The position numbers and the translations under genes are program-made. Positions 52,108 through 64,000 of a DNA stretch of 64,000 bases are shown piece after piece. The notes under the pieces were generated by a model. That model did not search any database. It was given only the letters and a program-made list of their open reading frames with translations, and was not told where the DNA came from. The DNA is from Litoditis marina (lineage: Eukaryota > Nematoda > Chromadorea > Rhabditida > Rhabditidae): assembly GCA_964036275.1 (NCBI GenBank), contig OZ038435.1, forward strand, positions 13,121,634 to 13,185,633, read 5' to 3'. How positions within the stretch are numbered: position 1 is the first letter of the stretch; each line of letters starts with the position of its first letter.

Positions 52108-52417
52108 CTCTCCGCACTTTGCAACCCAAACCCAACGGCCCTCTTTAGGGCCACATATACCTATTGCTTTGATTTTCTTGTTGTTTTTGTCGATAAAACG
52201 TTTACTGTACTGTTTTCAATGTCTATTTGAGGCCAACTGTTTGGGAGAAGTTACTAAAAAAGTTGGTATTTCTAAAACAAAACACATGTTGGGTCCGAAT
52301 CTTACTGTCTTACAATATTTATTTGGTTTAATCGTCATTCAGACGATTATCTTCCCGCTTCTGACACTTCTAGGGGGCGTGGCCTGCGCGGCCCAGGGCA
52401 CATTCTAGGCGCTCTGA

Positions 52418-52861
<444 letters not shown>

Positions 52862-53678
52862 ACGTGCTTGAACACTGATTCTAACCCAACGGCCCTCTTT
52901 AGGGCCACATTCTATGCTCATATATGTTTGGTTTCTGTGTATATTGATAAATATTGTCTGTTTCTTGGTAAACTGGTTGTGAAAAGGAGTTACTCTGGAG
53001 GTTGTAGAGTTTGAACTGTAGCAGAGTACTATGAGAAATTGTAGAGTTTTGAAAAAGTAGCAAATGAGATAGGTTATTTTTTGTGTTTTTTGCGCCCAAG
53101 AGGCTTTATTTGAAGAGAAAATGGATAGTTGATGGTTTTAGACACGAAGTTAGTTTCTGGTTTCTGATTCATTTGTTACAAGAGATAGTTACTGTTTCAA
53201 AAATGAGATGTTTTGCTCTAAATTGAGATGTGTCCCTCTGGAAATAGACTGTTTTAGGTTTCCAAAAGTTGGATGTTTGGTAGTTAGAAGACGTAGTTTG
53301 ATACTAAACTTGGCATAAAACATGCTTTATGTGTGAAAACAAGAATGTTTTTGTTTTCAAAAATAGCTGTAGTGTGAAATGGGGTTACATTGCGGGCTGC
53401 CTTCATCTTCCCTCGTAATCTCTCATTCCCTCGATAAAAGTACACAAAAGTTTCCTAAATACCTTTTTACATGCTTAGGGCTAGTAATCGATTTGATAGT
53501 TTTGGTGGGCTATGCTGACCTTTGGAAGGTTGCCAAGACAGACAATACCAACCACCCGCGCGAATTAGAGTCAGACCTGCCAGAGTGCAAGAGACGCAGT
53601 CTGTGTAACGCCGCGTGGTGGCTTCGCGAGACAGCATATAAGCAGAGCGCGCCGGCCCGAAAACAATCTCACTCGTGA

Positions 53679-54008
<330 letters not shown>

Positions 54009-54362
54009 GTCCACACTCGCTCAAGAGCAAAAACTAACCCAACGGCCCTCTTTAGGGCCACAATCTTGCATATATTGCCTATATTTCATGTTTGTCGATA
54101 AATATTGCTGTGTTTTTTGTATTTTTGGTCAAGTAAGCGATTTTGGTCGTTTCCAAGTGTATAAAAGAAGTTAATCAACTCGAAAAGTTTTATAATCGAT
54201 ATTCTTAGATGTCTAGGTGTATTGGCAGTTATTTGGGTGGGTTGGTTCCACCAAGTTTTCTTACTGTAGCCAAGTGGGCGGGGCCTAGCGCGCGGCCTAG
54301 GGCACATCCGAGGGCAGATTTTGGCTCTAGTCACCACTTGCCCAGCCAGTGAAAACCTCATC

Positions 54363-54734
54363 ATGCCGCCCAAGCCATCCGCCAAGGGAGCCAAGAAGGC
54401 CGCCAAGAGCCAGAAAGTCAGCCGTACCGGAGACAAGAAGAGAAGAAAGTCCCGCAAGGAGTCCTACTCTGTGTACATCTACCGTGTGCTCAAGCAGGTC
54501 CACCCTGATACCGGAGTCTCTTCCAAGGCCATGTCGATCATGAACTCGTTCGTCAACGACGTGTTCGAGCGCATCGCCGCGGAAGCTTCTCGTCTGGCTC
54601 AGTACAACAAGAAGTCCACCATCTCTTCTCGCGAAGTCCAGACCGCTGTCAGACTCATCCTTCCCGGAGAACTTGCCAAGCACGCCGTGTCTGAGGGAAC
54701 CAAGGCCGTCACCAAGTACACCTCCAGCAAGTAA
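54363..54734 (+). CDS. H2B: Histone H2B, unit 14
   Basis: Protein identical to the unit 1 copy. Confidence 0.99.
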   Translation: MPPKPSAKGAKKAAKSQKVSRTGDKKRRKSRKESYSVYIYRVLKQVHPDTGVSSKAMSIMNSFVNDVFERIAAEASRLAQYNKKSTISSREVQTAVRLILPGELAKHAVSEGTKAVTKYTSSK

Positions 54735-55074
54735 ACTTCGGTTTGCTTGTTAACCCAACCCAACGGCCCTCTTTAGGGCCACATATCTATTTGATTCCCG
54801 TTTTATTGCTGTGTTTTACGATAAATATGTGTGTTTTTTTGGTGTTACAAATCGATCGATTGGCAGATAGTAAGCCTGGTGGACGGTTTTCAGCTGACCT
54901 AGCCTAGTTGGATAGCGTCCAACACAAGAGCGAGAGATAGCGTCCTTGGAGTGACTGTTAGAGATTTTGCTGTGCCTAGGTGCGGCAGGGGGCGGAGCGA
55001 GTGGCGCGGCCTAGGGGAGATGAGGGGGGCAAAATTTGGCTTAGGACACGAGTGCACTACTCACAACTATCATC

Positions 55075-55458
55075 ATGTCTGGACGCGGAAAGGGAGGAAA
55101 AGCCAAGAGCGGTGGAAAGGCCAAGTCTCGTTCATCGAGAGCCGGTCTGCAGTTCCCCGTTGGACGTCTTCACCGTATGCTGCGCAAAGGAAACTACGCT
55201 CAACGTATCGGAGCCGGAGCCCCCGTCTACCTTGCCGCCGTGCTTGAGTACCTCGCTGCTGAGGTTCTCGAGTTGGCCGGTAACGCTGCCCGTGACAACA
55301 AGAAGTCGAGAATCAACCCTCGCCATCTTCAGTTGGCCGTCCGCAACGACGAGGAACTGAACAAGCTTCTCTCGGGAGTCACCATCGCTCAAGGAGGAGT
55401 CCTGCCCAACATCCAGGCTGTCCTTCTGCCCAAGAAGACTGCTGGTGACAAGGAGTAA
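55075..55458 (+). CDS. H2A: Histone H2A, unit 14
   Basis: Same protein as unit 1, with the synonymous GCT at 55389 shared only with unit 10. Confidence 0.99.
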   Translation: MSGRGKGGKAKSGGKAKSRSSRAGLQFPVGRLHRMLRKGNYAQRIGAGAPVYLAAVLEYLAAEVLELAGNAARDNKKSRINPRHLQLAVRNDEELNKLLSGVTIAQGGVLPNIQAVLLPKKTAGDKE

Positions 55459-55768
55459 CTCTCCGCACTTTGCAACCCAAACCCAACGGCCCTCTTTAGG
55501 GCCACATATACCTATTGCTTTGATTTTCTTGTTGTTTTTGTCGATAAAACGTTTACTGTACTGTTTTCAATGTCTATTTGAGGCCAACTGTTTGGGAGAA
55601 GTTACTAAAAAAGTTGGTATTTCTAAAACAAAACACATGTTGGGTCCGAATCTTACTGTCTTACAATATTTATTTGGTTTAATCGTCATTCAGACGATTA
55701 TCTTCCCGCTTCTGACACTTCTAGGGGGCGTGGCCTGCGCGGCCCAGGGCACATTCTAGGCGCTCTGA

Positions 55769-56212
<444 letters not shown>

Positions 56213-57029
56213 ACGTGCTTGAACACTGATTCTAACCCAACGGCCCTCTTTAGGGCCACATTCTATGCTCATATATGTTTGGTTTCTGTGTATATTGATA
56301 AATATTGTCTGTTTCTTGGTAAACTGGTTGTGAAAAGGAGTTACTCTGGAGGTTGTAGAGTTTGAACTGTAGCAGAGTACTATGAGAAATTGTGGAGTTT
56401 TGAAAAAGTAGCGAATGAGATAGGTTATTTTTTGTGTTTTTTGCGCCCAAGAGGCTTTATTTGAAGAGAAAATGGATAGTTGATGGTTTTAGACACGAAG
56501 TTAGTTTCTGGTTTCTGATTCATTTGTTACAAGAGATAGTTACTGTTTCAAAAATGAGATGTTTTGCTCTAAATTGAGATGTGTCCCTCTGGAAATAGAC
56601 TGTTTTAGGTTTCCAAAAGTTGGATGTTTGGTAGTTAGAAGACGTAGTTTGATACTAAACTTGGCATAAAACATGCTTTATGTGTGAAAACAAGAATGTT
56701 TTTGTTTTCAAAAATAGCTGTAGTGTGAAATGGGGTTACATTGCGGGCTGCCTTCATCTTCCCTCGTAATCTCTCATTCCCTCGATAAAAGTACACAAAA
56801 GTTTCCTAAATACCTTTTTACATGCTTAGGGCTAGTAATCGATTTGATAGTTTTGGTGGGCTATGCTGACCTTTGGAAGGTTGCCAAGACAGACAATACC
56901 AACCACCCGCGCGAATTAGAGTCAGACCTGCCAGAGTGCAAGAGACGCAGTCTGTGTAACGCCGCGTGGTGGCTTCGCGAGACAGCATATAAGCAGAGCG
57001 CGCCGGCCCGAAAACAATCTCACTCGTGA

Positions 57030-57359
<330 letters not shown>

Positions 57360-57713
57360 GTCCACACTCGCTCAAGAGCAAAAACTAACCCAACGGCCCT
57401 CTTTAGGGCCACAATCTTGCATATATTGCCTATATTTCATGTTTGTCGATAAATATTGCTGTGTTTTTTGTATTTTTGGTCAAGTAAGCGATTTTGGTCG
57501 TTTCCAAGTGTATAAAAGAAGTTAATCAACTCGAAAAGTTTTATAATCGATATTCTTAGATGTCTAGGTGTATTGGCAGTTATTTGGGTGGGTTGGTTCC
57601 ACCAAGTTTTCTTACTGTAGCCAAGTGGGCGGGGCCTAGCGCGCGGCCTAGGGCACATCCGAGGGCAGATTTTGGCTCTAGTCACCACTTGCCCAGCCAG
57701 TGAAAACCTCATC

Positions 57714-58085
57714 ATGCCGCCCAAGCCATCCGCCAAGGGAGCCAAGAAGGCCGCCAAGAGCCAGAAAGTCAGCCGTACCGGAGACAAGAAGAGAAGAAAG
57801 TCCCGCAAGGAGTCCTACTCTGTGTACATCTACCGTGTGCTCAAGCAGGTCCACCCTGATACCGGAGTCTCTTCCAAGGCCATGTCGATCATGAACTCGT
57901 TCGTCAACGACGTGTTCGAGCGCATCGCCGCGGAAGCTTCTCGTCTGGCTCAGTACAACAAGAAGTCCACCATCTCTTCTCGCGAAGTCCAGACCGCTGT
58001 CAGACTCATCCTTCCCGGAGAACTTGCCAAGCACGCCGTGTCTGAGGGAACCAAGGCCGTCACCAAGTACACCTCCAGCAAGTAA
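57714..58085 (+). CDS. H2B: Histone H2B, unit 15
   Basis: Protein identical to the unit 1 copy; the last H2B in the window. Confidence 0.99.
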   Translation: MPPKPSAKGAKKAAKSQKVSRTGDKKRRKSRKESYSVYIYRVLKQVHPDTGVSSKAMSIMNSFVNDVFERIAAEASRLAQYNKKSTISSREVQTAVRLILPGELAKHAVSEGTKAVTKYTSSK

Positions 58086-58425
58086 ACTTCGGTTTGCTTG
58101 TTAACCCAACCCAACGGCCCTCTTTAGGGCCACATATCTATTTGATTCCCGTTTTATTGCTGTGTTTTACGATAAATATGTGTGTTTTTTTGGTGTTACA
58201 AATCGATCGATTGGCAGATAGTAAGCCTGGTGGACGGTTTTCAGCTGACCTAGCCTAGTTGGATAGCGTCCAACACAAGAGCGAGAGATAGCGTCCTTGG
58301 AGTGACTGTTAGAGATTTTGCTGTGCCTAGGTGCGGCAGGGGGCGGAGCGAGTGGCGCGGCCTAGGGGAGATGAGGGGGGCAAAATTTGGCTTAGGACAC
58401 GAGTGCACTACTCACAACTATCATC

Positions 58426-58809
58426 ATGTCTGGACGCGGAAAGGGAGGAAAAGCCAAGAGCGGTGGAAAGGCCAAGTCTCGTTCATCGAGAGCCGGTCTG
58501 CAGTTCCCCGTTGGACGTCTTCACCGTATGCTGCGCAAAGGAAACTACGCTCAACGTATCGGAGCCGGAGCCCCCGTCTACCTTGCCGCCGTGCTTGAGT
58601 ACCTCGCTGCTGAGGTTCTCGAGTTGGCCGGTAACGCTGCCCGTGACAACAAGAAGTCGAGAATCAACCCTCGCCATCTTCAGTTGGCCGTCCGCAACGA
58701 CGAGGAACTGAACAAGCTTCTCTCGGGAGTCACCATCGCCCAAGGAGGAGTCCTGCCCAACATCCAGGCTGTCCTTCTGCCCAAGAAGACTGCTGGTGAC
58801 AAGGAGTAA
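58426..58809 (+). CDS. H2A: Histone H2A, unit 15
   Basis: Protein identical to the unit 1 copy. Confidence 0.99.
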   Translation: MSGRGKGGKAKSGGKAKSRSSRAGLQFPVGRLHRMLRKGNYAQRIGAGAPVYLAAVLEYLAAEVLELAGNAARDNKKSRINPRHLQLAVRNDEELNKLLSGVTIAQGGVLPNIQAVLLPKKTAGDKE

Positions 58810-59119
58810 CTCTCCGCACTTTGCAACCCAAACCCAACGGCCCTCTTTAGGGCCACATATACCTATTGCTTTGATTTTCTTGTTGTTTTTGTCGATAAAA
58901 CGTTTACTGTACTGTTTTCAATGTCTATTTGAGGCCAACTGTTTGGGAGAAGTTACTAAAAAAGTTGGTATTTCTAAAACAAAACACATGTTGGGTCCGA
59001 ATCTTACTGTCTTACAATATTTATTTGGTTTAATCGTCATTCAGACGATTATCTTCCCGCTTCTGACACTTCTAGGGGGCGTGGCCTGCGCGGCCCAGGG
59101 CACATTCTAGGCGCTCTGA

Positions 59120-59563
<444 letters not shown>

Positions 59564-60380
59564 ACGTGCTTGAACACTGATTCTAACCCAACGGCCCTCT
59601 TTAGGGCCACATTCTATGCTCATATATGTTTGGTTTCTGTGTATATTGATAAATATTGTCTGTTTCTTGGTAAACTGGTTGTGAAAAGGAGTTACTCTGG
59701 AGGTTGTAGAGTTTGAACTGTAGCAGAGTACTATGAGAAATTGTAGAGTTTTGAAAAAGTAGCGAATGAGATAGGTTATTTTTTGTGTTTTTTGCGCCCA
59801 AGAGGCTTTATTTGAAGAGAAAATGGATAGTTGATGGTTTTAGACACGAAGTTAGTTTCTGGTTTCTGATTCATTTGTTACAAGAGATAGTTACTGTTTC
59901 AAAAATGAGATGTTTTGCTCTAAATTGAGATGTGTCCCTCTGGAAATAGACTGTTTTAGGTTTCCAAAAGTTGGATGTTTGGTAGTTAGAAGACGTAGTT
60001 TGATACTAAACTTGGCATAAAACATGCTTTATGTGTGAAAACAAGAATGTTTTTGTTTTCAAAAATAGCTGTAGTGTGAAATGGGGTTACATTGCGGGCT
60101 GCCTTCATCTTCCCTCGTAATCTCTCATTCCCTCGATAAAAGTACACAAAAGTTTCCTAAATACCTTTTTACATGCTTAGGGCTAGTAATCGATTTGATA
60201 GTTTTGGTGGGCTATGCTGACCTTTGGAAGGTTGCCAAGACAGACAATACCAACCACCCGCGCGAATTAGAGTCAGACCTGCCAGAGTGCAAGAGACGCA
60301 GTCTGTGTAACGCCGCGTGGTGGCTTCGCGAGACAGCATATAAGCAGAGCGCGCCGGCCCGAAAACAATCTCACTCGTGA

Positions 60381-60710
<330 letters not shown>

Positions 60711-61081
60711 GTCCACACTCGCTCAAGAGCAAAAACTAACCCAACGGCCCTCTTTAGGGCCACAATCTTGCATATATTGCCTATATTTCATGTTTGTCGA
60801 TAAATATTGCTGTGTTTTTTGTATTTTTGGTCAAGTAAGCGATTTTGGTCGTTTCCAAGTGTATAAAAGAAGTTAATCAACTCGAAAAGTTTTATAATCG
60901 ATATTCTTAGATGTCTAGGTGTATTGGCAGTTATTTGGGTGGGTTGGTTCCACCAAGTTTTCTTACTGTAGCCAAGTGGGCGGGGCCTAGCGCGCGGCCT
61001 AGGGCACATCCGAGGGCAGATTTTGGCTCTAGTCACCACTTGCCAAAACTTGGAAGCAACACAAAATTTGGCTTACGTTCA

Positions 61082-61534
61082 ATGAAATATCCTGTATCCG
61101 TCGTGAGTCAGTTTCTGGCCGGTGACCCCCTGCGCCAATTAGATCGGAATGCCTCGGCATCGATCGACCAGTTAGCAGTAAGGGCACTAGATGGTGTTAT
61201 GGTAGAGAACACAATCGTCGAATCTTACCCGGCAATGAGACCAGTTGACGAAAGTCGTGGAAAACTCAGCGCCTTATTAATTACCGGAACGCGTGATACT
61301 CTGTATCGCGGGAAATTCCAAAATTCCAAGCCGTCCAAATATTCAGACGGAAAACGGATCGGTGACTTAGGGAGCACCGGACGTACTGTTGTCGGAGATC
61401 ACTGCCGTGTAGCTTCCGGTAAGACTCTATCAGCAGGACCGCCGTGTGAAAGTGACGCCCGCACTTATCACACGGGTTTCAATACTACGGTATGCATGCC
61501 ACAACTCAGAACAAGCGTCGTTGCAAAACAGTAA
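61082..61534 (+). CDS. Unrecognised 150-aa ORF next to the array end
   Basis: The frame is open from within the histone leader to TAA at 61532-61534; the first ATG in the non-histone part is 61082. It begins MKYPVSVVSQFLAGDP and ends LRTSVVAKQ. I see no signal peptide, membrane segment or known motif and do not recognise a family. The 20 nt before the ATG resemble the H2A and H3 leaders. It could be a first ORF of the retroelement, part of its 5' UTR, or chance. Codon use is mixed and does not settle it. Confidence 0.3.
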   Translation: MKYPVSVVSQFLAGDPLRQLDRNASASIDQLAVRALDGVMVENTIVESYPAMRPVDESRGKLSALLITGTRDTLYRGKFQNSKPSKYSDGKRIGDLGSTGRTVVGDHCRVASGKTLSAGPPCESDARTYHTGFNTTVCMPQLRTSVVAKQ

Positions 61535-61669
61535 ATAACTGTTTATACAGCGTGGCTGTCATAGACATTGATTTTTCCCCTCGTCGTCTGACGTCTCTTC
61601 GGGGCGCAATATATCTCTAGATTTGTTGCAATACAGTTTCGACCAAACGCGAATTTGTAATTAACAGCC

Positions 61670-61741
61670 AATGGTCTGAGAAGGCGTGCTACTAAATTCT
61701 CGGGACCATTCTACTCTAACAGTTTCGGAATCTGTTAGAGT
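61670..61741 (+). promoter_or_regulatory. Two adjacent hairpins in the leader of the retroelement ORF
   Basis: Hairpin A: AATGGTCT GAGAA (61670-61682) pairs with TTCTC, bulged G, GGACCATT (61697-61710), 13 bp around a 14-nt loop. Hairpin B: ACTCTAACAG (61713-61722) pairs with CTGTTAGAGT (61732-61741), 10 bp around a 9-nt loop containing TTTCGGAA. They end 67 nt before the ATG at 61809. The function is unknown. Confidence 0.55.
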
Positions 61742-61808
61742 CGACTACTCTTACCCCCCACTAGTTCCTCGAAAGGGCAAGTTGTTCAAAACTGTTTCTT
61801 ACCAAATC

Positions 61809-64000
61809 ATGGAATCAATCGAACACTTGTCCTCTTTCGTGCGTTCTGGTGGGCTATCAGCTGACCTTTTGTCTAGCCTGCACTCGGCCCCAACAATGGG
61901 GTATGAGTCAGCCACGGCACTAGGTAACAGCTCACCACATTTATTACTATCTGAGAAATATGAACATTATCTTATTAACTCCCACCTAATCAAGGAGTTG
62001 ATAGGTATGCTCTATTTCTCCAGTTCTATACACAATACTCTATTCTCATACCTTGATACAGTCTACCAAACCAAGACTGTTGAAAAAGTAGAGGGTCTAG
62101 TATATACTCCTAGTGACTCCCCCCTTTTAATAGTTGGTGGGGGCAACCCTAAAGAGTGGAACCTGTTCTCTGATAACACGTTCAACGTATCTAATAATAC
62201 TATTATCATTCCTGACCGAGACGTACCATTATGGAACGTTGTCGATCGTACCATTACTGTAACTATTCCTGAAGCTAGAGTCCTCCACTGCCCCATTTGT
62301 TATGGTAAGGGATATGAACATATAGTATTTATTAACAACTCATTGGCAGATAATACAAGCTCAGCAAGAGCAAAATTGAAATCCCATATTCGAAAAGAAC
62401 ATGCCGAGTTAACTAAGAAAAAAGGTGTATACCTTAATTTCAAGTGTTTTATTTGTAGTTTGGTCAGCAGTATTCATGCAGACGCACTATTCATGAGACA
62501 ACATTTTCAGGACAATCATTCAGATCTGACAAAGGTTAGAGGTGACTGTCAAACCGGTACTAGATGTAGCAAATGTTCTCTCGAAGATACAGAGAGCAAC
62601 TCGAAAACTAAAATCACTATTTTTTGTGGGAGATTTACGAGATCCAAATCCTCGCAGTCTCAGAGCACAAGTACTACTAGCAATGAATCTTCTATTCGCA
62701 GTGTTTATAAAGGTTCAATAAATGCTACTGACAAGTTGAAACAGATTGATAGACGTATAAAACGTTCCAAAACATCTGAAAGTGCCATCAGTAGCCCGAA
62801 TAAACTCACTATCTCAGCGAAAAATCCCGCACAAGGAGACGGTTCAGCCCAGAAAACTACTAGTAAACCTACTAATTATCATGTTGTGACCAGATCAGCT
62901 ACTAAGAAATTGGCTCAAGAAAGAGAAAAAGAGTCCAAGACAGCAAAACCACTATCAACTATACCCGAGTCAACCAATTCGGTAAGTGAGAGTAAAAACA
63001 AGAGGAAAAGTGGAATAAGACCTCCCACAAATCTATTTGTTCTCTCACAGAATAGTAGTAGACGAACTTCTATTGAATCCGTTCCAGAAAAAGTCAATAC
63101 TCGAAAAAGTCTGCCGAAATCTACCGTATTGTCAACTTCTACTACAAAACCTGCACCTAGAACTACCACTAGGCTGTCCTACGGCTGTCTCAGTTTCACT
63201 ACAGGTCAAGAGGCTTGGCTGAACGACGAAGTAATTATAGAGTACATTAGAAGGGCCAACAAGGCCAACTCATTTGAAATAATTGAACCTGCTTTGTGGG
63301 AATCAGTGCTCATTACTCACCAAACTGCAGAAAAACGCAAGCCGGAAAACTTGCTGAAAATTACACAGACTGTGACAAAAAAGAAGATTTTCCCAATTTG
63401 TCACGGAAATCACTGGAGACTAGTGATTATTGGTAAAAGCGGAAAGTCAGCAATGTACCTCGATCCCTATCAGAAACCACTTGACCCCTTTATTCGTCAA
63501 ATGTTCAAACAATACCTAGATTGTACTTTGGTCGAGTACACCTATGGCAATACCCTGAAACAACAAAGAGACGATAAGGTAAATTGTGGAATATTTGTCT
63601 GTTTGTATGCAAAGTCTTACATATTAAACAATAATACTACCTTTTCCAAGTTAGAATTGACTGATTTCCGCAAGAAGTTCTACAAAGAATTGACAGATTC
63701 GCGGGTCATTAACTCCAGTCCTCCAGCTGGTACAGGGCAGCCCAGCGAACCAATTGAAAGGAGAAAAACTATTGATATCAATACTTTCTCGCCAAAACTA
63801 CCTATTACTACTATAAATAATAGTGTATCTACTGTTCTGAATCAAAGTTCCACTCCAGAAATGGAGAAATCTGACAGTGCTTTACAGTTGTTTACGCTTT
63901 CGAACGAAACCAGGGTTCAAACTACAAATAGCAAAGCGAGCAGGCCGCCTAGCCCATGCAAGCTGGTAACTATCGTTGATTTGCCCACCAATCCATTTAA
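61809..64000 (+). CDS. Zinc-finger and Ulp1-like protease polyprotein N-terminus (retroelement ORF, runs off right edge)
   Basis: ATG 61809 (AAATCATGG) is the first after an in-frame stop at 61677-61679; the frame is then open for 730 codons to the window end with no intron. Residues 161-198 form a long C2H2 finger (C161, C164, H193, H198). Residues 213-237 form a second one (C213, C216, H232, H237). About 240-455 is a Ser/Thr/Lys-rich linker. Residues about 455-620 form a Ulp1/SENP-type (C48) cysteine protease: W470-LNDE entry motif, H535-W, D552 in YLDPY, Q586 and C593 in NCGIFVC, so the His-Asp-Gln-Cys set is complete. Another Ser/Thr-rich stretch follows. In NeSL-type elements such a region precedes reverse transcriptase and a nuclease; these are not visible. 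A/T-ending codons set it apart from the histones and eEF1A. Alternative: a host zinc-finger/SUMO-protease gene, less likely given 2.2 kb without an intron. Confidence 0.8.
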   Translation, partial: MESIEHLSSFVRSGGLSADLLSSLHSAPTMGYESATALGNSSPHLLLSEKYEHYLINSHLIKELIGMLYFSSSIHNTLFSYLDTVYQTKTVEKVEGLVYTPSDSPLLIVGGGNPKEWNLFSDNTFNVSNNTIIIPDRDVPLWNVVDRTITVTIPEARVLHCPICYGKGYEHIVFINNSLADNTSSARAKLKSHIRKEHAELTKKKGVYLNFKCFICSLVSSIHADALFMRQHFQDNHSDLTKVRGDCQTGTRCSKCSLEDTESNSKTKITIFCGRFTRSKSSQSQSTSTTSNESSIRSVYKGSINATDKLKQIDRRIKRSKTSESAISSPNKLTISAKNPAQGDGSAQKTTSKPTNYHVVTRSATKKLAQEREKESKTAKPLSTIPESTNSVSESKNKRKSGIRPPTNLFVLSQNSSRRTSIESVPEKVNTRKSLPKSTVLSTSTTKPAPRTTTRLSYGCLSFTTGQEAWLNDEVIIEYIRRANKANSFEIIEPALWESVLITHQTAEKRKPENLLKITQTVTKKKIFPICHGNHWRLVIIGKSGKSAMYLDPYQKPLDPFIRQMFKQYLDCTLVEYTYGNTLKQQRDDKVNCGIFVCLYAKSYILNNNTTFSKLELTDFRKKFYKELTDSRVINSSPPAGTGQPSEPIERRKTIDINTFSPKLPITTINNSVSTVLNQSSTPEMEKSDSALQLFTLSNETRVQTTNSKASRPPSPCKLVTIVDLPTNPF

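Larger units (their letters stand above)
61045..64000 (+). mobile_element. NeSL/R2-group non-LTR retrotransposon-like element, 5' part, in the H2B leader
   Basis: Sequence leaves the histone unit between TTGCC (61040-61044) and AAAACTTGG. What follows is a 764-nt region with one short ORF and two hairpins, then a long intron-free ORF with zinc fingers and a Ulp1-type protease. NeSL-1 of C. elegans and its relatives carry this N-terminal arrangement ahead of reverse transcriptase and a restriction-like endonuclease; those domains would lie beyond the window, so the class assignment is an inference. The left limit assumes the element begins where the histone sequence ends; the true 5' end may be further right. 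Confidence 0.6.

Noticed and set aside
60911..61081. Start of the orphan ORF at 60911 within histone sequence
   Set aside because: That part is the normal H4-H2B spacer and H2B promoter, present in all units without this continuation.
61571..61760. HDV-like self-cleaving ribozyme
   Set aside because: Hairpins are present, but I could not assemble the required nested pseudoknot with a catalytic C in the right place.

Overview
This is nuclear DNA of a nematode. Four things in the sequence point that way: histone H4 has Cys at position 73 (YCEHA) as in Caenorhabditis, the histone 3' hairpins have C as the first loop base (nematode type), introns end in TTTTCAG, and the H2B N-terminal tail is of nematode type. 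I cannot name the genus.

Left flank (1-10208). The minus strand from 7183 down past the left edge carries the 5' two-thirds or so of a PAN2 deadenylase gene. I could join 15 in-phase coding exons giving 592 residues, covering the WD40 domain, linker and the start of the inactive ubiquitin-hydrolase-like domain. One PAN2 intron holds an (AT)n microsatellite and a foldback (long inverted repeat) element. Divergently, on the plus strand, a complete seven-exon eEF1A gene (7927-10125, 463 aa) ends with an AATAAA signal.

Histone array (10209-61044). Starting only about 20 bp after the eEF1A poly(A) signal is a head-to-tail array of a 3351-bp unit with all four core histones in the same direction: H4 > H2B > H2A > H3. 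There is no H1. The window holds 15 intact H4, 15 H2B, 15 H2A and 14 intact H3 genes plus one rearranged unit. In that unit a 1031-bp deletion fuses the first 82 codons of H3 to an out-of-frame H4 body (26398-26811). Units are almost identical; by eye I saw only three variant sites. Each gene ends with the histone hairpin and then a GATAAA 38-40 nt further on. H2B, H2A and H3 share a GC box plus a GCGCGGCCYAGGG box, while H4 has a TATA-like element. A 200-N gap (49997-50196) sits in one H4 promoter; the two contig ends overlap by exactly 76 bp, so array copy number is uncertain.

Right flank (61045-64000). The array is cut within the H2B 5' leader of the sixteenth unit. Beyond it lie a 150-codon unrecognised ORF, a structured leader with two strong hairpins, and then an uninterrupted ORF from 61809 to the window end (730 codons, still open). 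That ORF encodes two C2H2-type zinc fingers and a Ulp1-like cysteine protease domain with the His-Asp-Gln-Cys set. This architecture is that of the N-terminus of NeSL/R2-group site-specific non-LTR retrotransposons. A retroelement of a group that parasitises multicopy genes, sitting in the leader of a tandem histone gene, is the most interesting feature of the window. Whether histone sequence resumes beyond it cannot be seen here.
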